From: Clostridia bacterium
GTDB taxonomy: Bacteria; Bacillota; Clostridia; Christensenellales; HGM11417
Assembly (NCBI GenBank): GCA_017407365.1
Contig: JAFQWR010000050.1
Location: forward strand, 1-15,261
Length of the DNA stretch: 15,261 nucleotides
Reading direction: 5' to 3'
In this document: positions 12,618 to 15,261 of the stretch, piece after piece
Layout: the number at the start of each line of letters is the position of its first letter
Numbering within the stretch: position 1 is the stretch's first letter
Notes under the pieces: model-generated
Told to the model about the DNA's origin: nothing
Seen by the model: only the letters and a program-made list of their open reading frames with translations
The model's database searches: none
Made by a program: the position numbers and the translations under genes

Positions 12618-14102
12618 TTATGCCCAATGCAGACTGCGCTTAACAGCTTCCTTCCATCCGGCATATTTTTGTATACGATCTTCCTCACTCATAGAGGGAG
12701 TAAATACTCGGTCGCGTTTGATACAGCTTGTAATATCGTCTACGCTTTTGAAAGCGCCCATACCAAGCGCAGAAAGATATACAGCACCCAGCGCCGTGCT
12801 TTCCACACACTTGGGTCGAATGGTTGAAACATTTAACATATCCGCCTGAAACTGCATCAAAAAGTTGTTTCCGCTTGCGCCGCCATCGCAGGAAAGCACA
12901 CTTAACGAAAGTCCGCCGTCCTTTTTCATAGCGTTTAATACGTCTACCGTGCTGTAAGCCATCGATTCGATAACTGCGCGCACAATATGATATTTATTCG
13001 TACCGCGTGTGATGCCGACGATTGTGCCGCGCGCATCCATATCCCAGTAGGGAGCGCCAAGACCGGTAAATGCAGGTACAACATATACTCCGCCCGTATC
13101 GGGAACCGTGTTGGAATAACGCTCGCTATCAGATGCCTTTTTCAGAATTTGCATTTCATCTCTGAGCCATTGCACAGCACTGCCTGCATTGAAAATACTT
13201 CCCTCTAAGGCATAATTTACACGGTCCTTCAAAACAAAGCCAACGGTTGTAAGAAGCCCTTCCTTGCTTGTAATGGGCTTACTTCCCGTATTCATCAACA
13301 AAAAGCAGCCTGTTCCGTAGGTATTTTTGGCTGAGCCCTCTGTAAAACAGCCTTGACCGAAAAGGGCAGCCTGCTGATCGCCTGCAACTCCGCACACGGG
13401 AATTTCTTTGCCGAGAACCGTTGTTGTGCCGGCAATTTCATCGCAGGCAATCACCTTGGGCAGGATTTCCTTAGGCACACCAAACAGAGCAAGAAGCTCA
13501 TCATCCCACGATAGACTGTGGATATTAAAAAGCATGGTGCGTGAGGCGTTTGTGTAATCGGTAACAAAACTTTTACCGTTTGTCAACCTCCAGATCAAGT
13601 AGCTATCAATAGTGCCCACACGAAGCTTCCCCTCATCGAGGAGCTTTTTTGCCTCAGGTACGTTTTTGATAATCCACTGAATTTTGGTAGCGGAAAAATA
13701 GGCGTCGGGCAATAAGCCTGTTTTTTGAACGATGATCTCATCGTACCCGTTCTTTTTTAATTCATCGCAAGCATCGGCAGTGCGACGGCATTGCCATACG
13801 ATTGCGTTGCATACAGGCTTTCCCGTATCACTATTCCAAGCCGCAACGGTTTCTCGCTGATTGGTGATTGCAATGGAAAGAATTTCTGAGGGATTGATTC
13901 CGCTTAATATAACAGCGTCGTTTAAGGCTGCAATCTGAGCGGCATACAGTTGATTGAGATCATGCTCTACCCATCCTGCCTGCGGATAAATCTGATCAAA
14001 AGGCGCATTTACAATTTTTATGAATGCATGCTCCTCAAGATCGAATATAGCGGCTCTTGCGCTTGTTGTCCCTTCGTCTAATGCAATGATATAGCGTTTC
14101 AT
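12618..14102 (-). CDS. glpK: Glycerol kinase
   Basis: It phosphorylates glycerol to sn-glycerol-3-phosphate with ATP. The 494-residue FGGY-family protein starts MKRYIIALDEGTTSARA and contains R83-E84 in NQRET, W103 in IVWQCRR, Y135 in AYFSATK and the catalytic base D242 in GVAGDQQAAL; the first four match the E. coli glycerol-site numbering from memory. CDGGASGNNFLMQFQADML is the C-terminal signature. The start at 14102 follows GGAGG by five bases; the frame is open to 14141 but that stretch contains the ribosome site and the -10 element. In many Firmicute enzymes a histidine in the loop before the GDQQ motif is phosphorylated by HPr; the equivalent stretch here (about 217-236, IACDEIAGTTTVLGKEIPVC) has no histidine, so this control is probably absent. 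Confidence 0.95.
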   Translation of the reverse strand: MKRYIIALDEGTTSARAAIFDLEEHAFIKIVNAPFDQIYPQAGWVEHDLNQLYAAQIAALNDAVILSGINPSEILSIAITNQRETVAAWNSDTGKPVCNAIVWQCRRTADACDELKKNGYDEIIVQKTGLLPDAYFSATKIQWIIKNVPEAKKLLDEGKLRVGTIDSYLIWRLTNGKSFVTDYTNASRTMLFNIHSLSWDDELLALFGVPKEILPKVIACDEIAGTTTVLGKEIPVCGVAGDQQAALFGQGCFTEGSAKNTYGTGCFLLMNTGSKPITSKEGLLTTVGFVLKDRVNYALEGSIFNAGSAVQWLRDEMQILKKASDSERYSNTVPDTGGVYVVPAFTGLGAPYWDMDARGTIVGITRGTNKYHIVRAVIESMAYSTVDVLNAMKKDGGLSLSVLSCDGGASGNNFLMQFQADMLNVSTIRPKCVESTALGAVYLSALGMGAFKSVDDITSCIKRDRVFTPSMSEEDRIQKYAGWKEAVKRSLHWA

Positions 14103-14124
14103 ATCATCCTCCAACCTTTTATCT

Positions 14125-14133
14125 ATTATACCA
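14125..14133 (-). promoter_or_regulatory. Extended -10 promoter of the glpK operon
   Basis: The minus strand reads TGGTATAAT, an extended -10 (TGnTATAAT), about 23 bases before the glpK ATG; transcription should start near 14118 with a very short leader. No good -35 hexamer is visible, as expected for an extended -10 promoter in AT-rich DNA. Confidence 0.65.
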
Positions 14134-14195
14134 TATATCAAAAAATATTTCTACAATTTTTCAAAAATATTTTAAGACAAAGCTATTTTTTTATG

Positions 14196-14224
14196 AAAAA
14201 AGAGACGAATTTCTTCGTCTCTTT
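14196..14224 (-). terminator. Intrinsic terminator after the DUF378 gene
   Basis: AAAGAGACGAA and TTCGTCTCTTT form a perfect eleven-pair stem with a four-base loop, followed on the minus strand by a run of six U residues. It ends the transcript of the small membrane protein gene before the glpK promoter. Confidence 0.88.
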
Positions 14225-14260
14225 CCAGTAAAGCAAGCGTATGTTTGAATTATGATACAA

Positions 14261-14527
14261 TTAGAAGCGATAATCAGCGTGATAACGTGATTCTTCCTCA
14301 TGATATTCTGCGTTATGCTCGTTTTTTCCTGCCCTGAAAGCAATATAAATCAAGTAAAAGGTAAGCCATAAACCGCTTGCACCAAAAAGAATATACAAAA
14401 TATCTGTAACAAGGGAAGCAGACCCGAAAAGCACGGTGATTACATTAAATGAAAAAATGCCCACCATAAGATAATTCAGAGTTGCAATTATAGATAGTAC
14501 CGAAGCAATAAGAGTTACGATCAGCAT
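14261..14527 (-). CDS. DUF378-type small membrane protein (YuzA-like)
   Basis: This 88-residue protein has two clear hydrophobic segments, about residues 2-33 (with a break at LNYLMVGIFSF) and 38-66, and a charged His/Glu-rich C-terminal tail. The L-x-I-I-A-x-L-N-Y-L-x-V-G-I-F pattern and the later ILYILFGASGLW match DUF378 (YuzA family), whose function is unknown. AAGGAG five bases upstream supports the start. It is followed by a strong terminator. It has no visible link to the microcompartment. Confidence 0.75.
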   Translation of the reverse strand: MLIVTLIASVLSIIATLNYLMVGIFSFNVITVLFGSASLVTDILYILFGASGLWLTFYLIYIAFRAGKNEHNAEYHEEESRYHADYRF

Positions 14528-14578
14528 AGAAGCTCCTTAATAAGTTTGATACACTGATCATGAACAATAGTAATTAAA

Positions 14579-14584
14579 ATTATA
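14579..14584 (-). promoter_or_regulatory. Candidate -10 element for the DUF378 gene
   Basis: A TATAAT hexamer lies just after the XRE gene stop and about 50 bases before the DUF378 start. No convincing -35 is seen at the proper distance, so this is tentative; the gene could also be read through from the regulator gene. Confidence 0.35.
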
Positions 14585-14585
14585 C

Positions 14586-14924
14586 CTATTTGCCAAGTAA
14601 AAAGTCTACATAGCCCTCTACTCGCTTCAGCTGATCAAGATTCAGCTTAGAAAGCTTGTAGAAAATCTTTTGTTCTTCCTCACCTAAGGTAATCATCGAA
14701 TTAGGAACGTGCAGGAAGTCATCGTTTCTGCCAATCAAAAAATCTACAGTTGTATTGAAATATTCAGCAATGGCAATGAGATTTTCAAAATTGGGCGCAG
14801 ATTTACCGCTGAGCCAATGTGCAATTGTAGAGGGAGAAATGCCCGTTGCCTCTGCAACAATATTGGCGTTTTCAATTTCGTTATAGCTCAGTAGCTGCTG
14901 TAATCTTTCAGCAAATATTCTCAT
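14586..14924 (-). CDS. XRE-family transcriptional regulator
   Basis: This 112-residue protein has a single Cro/CI-type helix-turn-helix at about residues 17-66 (NIVAEATGISPSTIAHWLSG, then APNFENLIAIAEYFNTTVDFLIGR), followed by a short helical C-terminal region (LNLDQLKRVEGYVDFLLG) of the kind used for dimerisation in SinR-like proteins. It starts one base after the exonuclease stop codon (TAAGATG), with AGGGA as ribosome site, so the two are co-transcribed. No ligand domain is present and its target is unknown. It is separated from the microcompartment by two terminators and the glpK operon, so a role there is unlikely. Confidence 0.88.
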   Translation of the reverse strand: MRIFAERLQQLLSYNEIENANIVAEATGISPSTIAHWLSGKSAPNFENLIAIAEYFNTTVDFLIGRNDDFLHVPNSMITLGEEEQKIFYKLSKLNLDQLKRVEGYVDFLLGK

Positions 14925-14925
14925 C

Positions 14926-15261
14926 TTATGTTCCCTCTGCTTTATCGATTTCTTTACAAATTCTGATTAAAACTCTTGCACAGGTTAAAGCATCGTCTAA
15001 TGCGCGGTGCTTTTCTCCTGCATCAATGTCAAAATATTTTGCCAGAGTTTCCTGCTTGTAGTTTGCAAGGCCCTTGATATGCTTACGTGCAAGCTCTAAG
15101 GTATCTATGCTATCGTTATTAAAATAGTAATGATATTTTTTGCTTTCGTAACGAATGAAGCTGATATCAAAGCCAACGTTATGACCTGCAAGTACCGCAC
15201 CTCGGGTAAATTTGTAGAAGTCAGGCAAAACCTCACGGAATACAGGTTGATTTTCCAGCAT
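14926..15261 (-). CDS. DnaQ-type 3'-5' exonuclease, C-terminal part
   Basis: The visible 111 residues contain the Exo II motif AGHNVGFDISFI (about 25-36) and the Exo III motif HRALDDALTCARVL (about 84-97) of DEDDh exonucleases such as DnaQ and the PolC proofreading domain. The Exo I motif (D-x-E) is missing because the gene runs off the window; the Met at the edge is probably internal, since PolC- and DinG-like proteins have sequence of the same kind before this point. It ends about 15 residues after Exo III, so it is a stand-alone exonuclease, not PolC or DinG with more domains. It probably degrades single-stranded DNA or RNA ends. Confidence 0.85.
   Translation of the reverse strand: MLENQPVFREVLPDFYKFTRGAVLAGHNVGFDISFIRYESKKYHYYFNNDSIDTLELARKHIKGLANYKQETLAKYFDIDAGEKHRALDDALTCARVLIRICKEIDKAEGT

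Noticed and set aside
168..13208. Many plus-strand open frames of 60-310 codons, for example 4410-5351, 5485-6117 and 1328-1813
   Set aside because: They lie antisense to well-recognised genes, show no family motifs and lack ribosome sites; they are shadows of the minus-strand coding pattern.
14103..14141. Longer glycerol kinase start
   Set aside because: The added 13 codons include the -10 hexamer and the GGAGG ribosome site; the family start MKRYIIALDEGTT is at 14102.
14586..14924. XRE regulator as the controller of the microcompartment
   Set aside because: It is co-transcribed with an exonuclease gene and separated from the locus by two terminators and an unrelated operon; no direct link is visible.
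6782..15261. B12 riboswitch or cobalamin genes expected near PduO/PduS-like proteins
   Set aside because: No cobalamin riboswitch-like leader or B12-dependent dehydratase subunit was seen; the dehydratase is a glycyl radical enzyme.
1..15261. CRISPR arrays, insertion sequences, tRNA or rRNA genes, prophage or attachment sites
   Set aside because: No regularly spaced repeats, transposase motifs, terminal inverted repeats or structural RNA sequences were recognised; base composition and codon use look even across the window.

Overview
The window is a moderate-GC stretch, all coding on the minus strand, so transcription runs from high to low coordinates. The protein families (glycyl radical enzyme, two-gene Clostridia-style promoters with GGAGG ribosome sites, DUF378 protein, SinR-like regulator) point to an anaerobic Firmicute of the class Clostridia, probably a gut-type organism such as a Lachnospiraceae or related family. 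I infer this from gene content; no rRNA or other taxonomic marker is present.

The main content (about 1 to 11,600) is a bacterial microcompartment locus built around a B12-independent glycyl radical diol dehydratase. In transcription order it has: the glycyl radical enzyme (8938-11460) and its radical-SAM activase (8141-8935); a circularly permuted EutS/PduU-type shell protein (7763-8134); a class II sugar-phosphate aldolase with a C-terminal encapsulation helix (6785-7591); a GlcG/HbpS-like (DUF336) protein with an N-terminal encapsulation helix (6260-6781); a CoA-acylating aldehyde dehydrogenase (4893-6281); a zinc-type alcohol dehydrogenase (3683-4879); four ordinary BMC-H shell proteins (2367-3675); the phosphotransacylase PduL (1606-2244); an EutN-type pentameric vertex protein (1339-1596); a PduS/RnfC-like flavo-iron-sulfur protein (75-1265); and the first codons of one more gene at the left edge. 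The combination of aldolase, GRE and zinc alcohol dehydrogenase matches the GRM5 (fucose/rhamnose-type) class of glycyl-radical microcompartments. The likely pathway: the aldolase splits fuculose- or rhamnulose-1-phosphate to DHAP plus lactaldehyde; lactaldehyde is reduced to 1,2-propanediol; the GRE dehydrates this to propionaldehyde; the aldehyde is disproportionated to propanol (alcohol dehydrogenase) and propionyl-CoA (aldehyde dehydrogenase); PduL makes propionyl-phosphate. Sugar kinase, isomerase, transporter and acyl kinase are not in the window.

Two near-consensus sigma-A promoters serve this locus, one before the GRE and a second before the aldolase. They share an AAATCC-type box placed exactly 49 bases upstream of each -35 hexamer, which suggests co-regulation by one unidentified factor. 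Several intergenic hairpins lie between the shell and PduL/PduS genes and may tune protein ratios.

Upstream of the GRE (11,600-14,150) is a separate two-gene operon, glycerol kinase followed by a monoacylglycerol-lipase-like hydrolase, ended by a clear intrinsic terminator. Further right (14,196-15,261) are a DUF378 small membrane protein with its own terminator, an XRE-family regulator, and the C-terminal part of a DnaQ-type 3'-5' exonuclease that runs off the window. These look like ordinary chromosomal neighbours.
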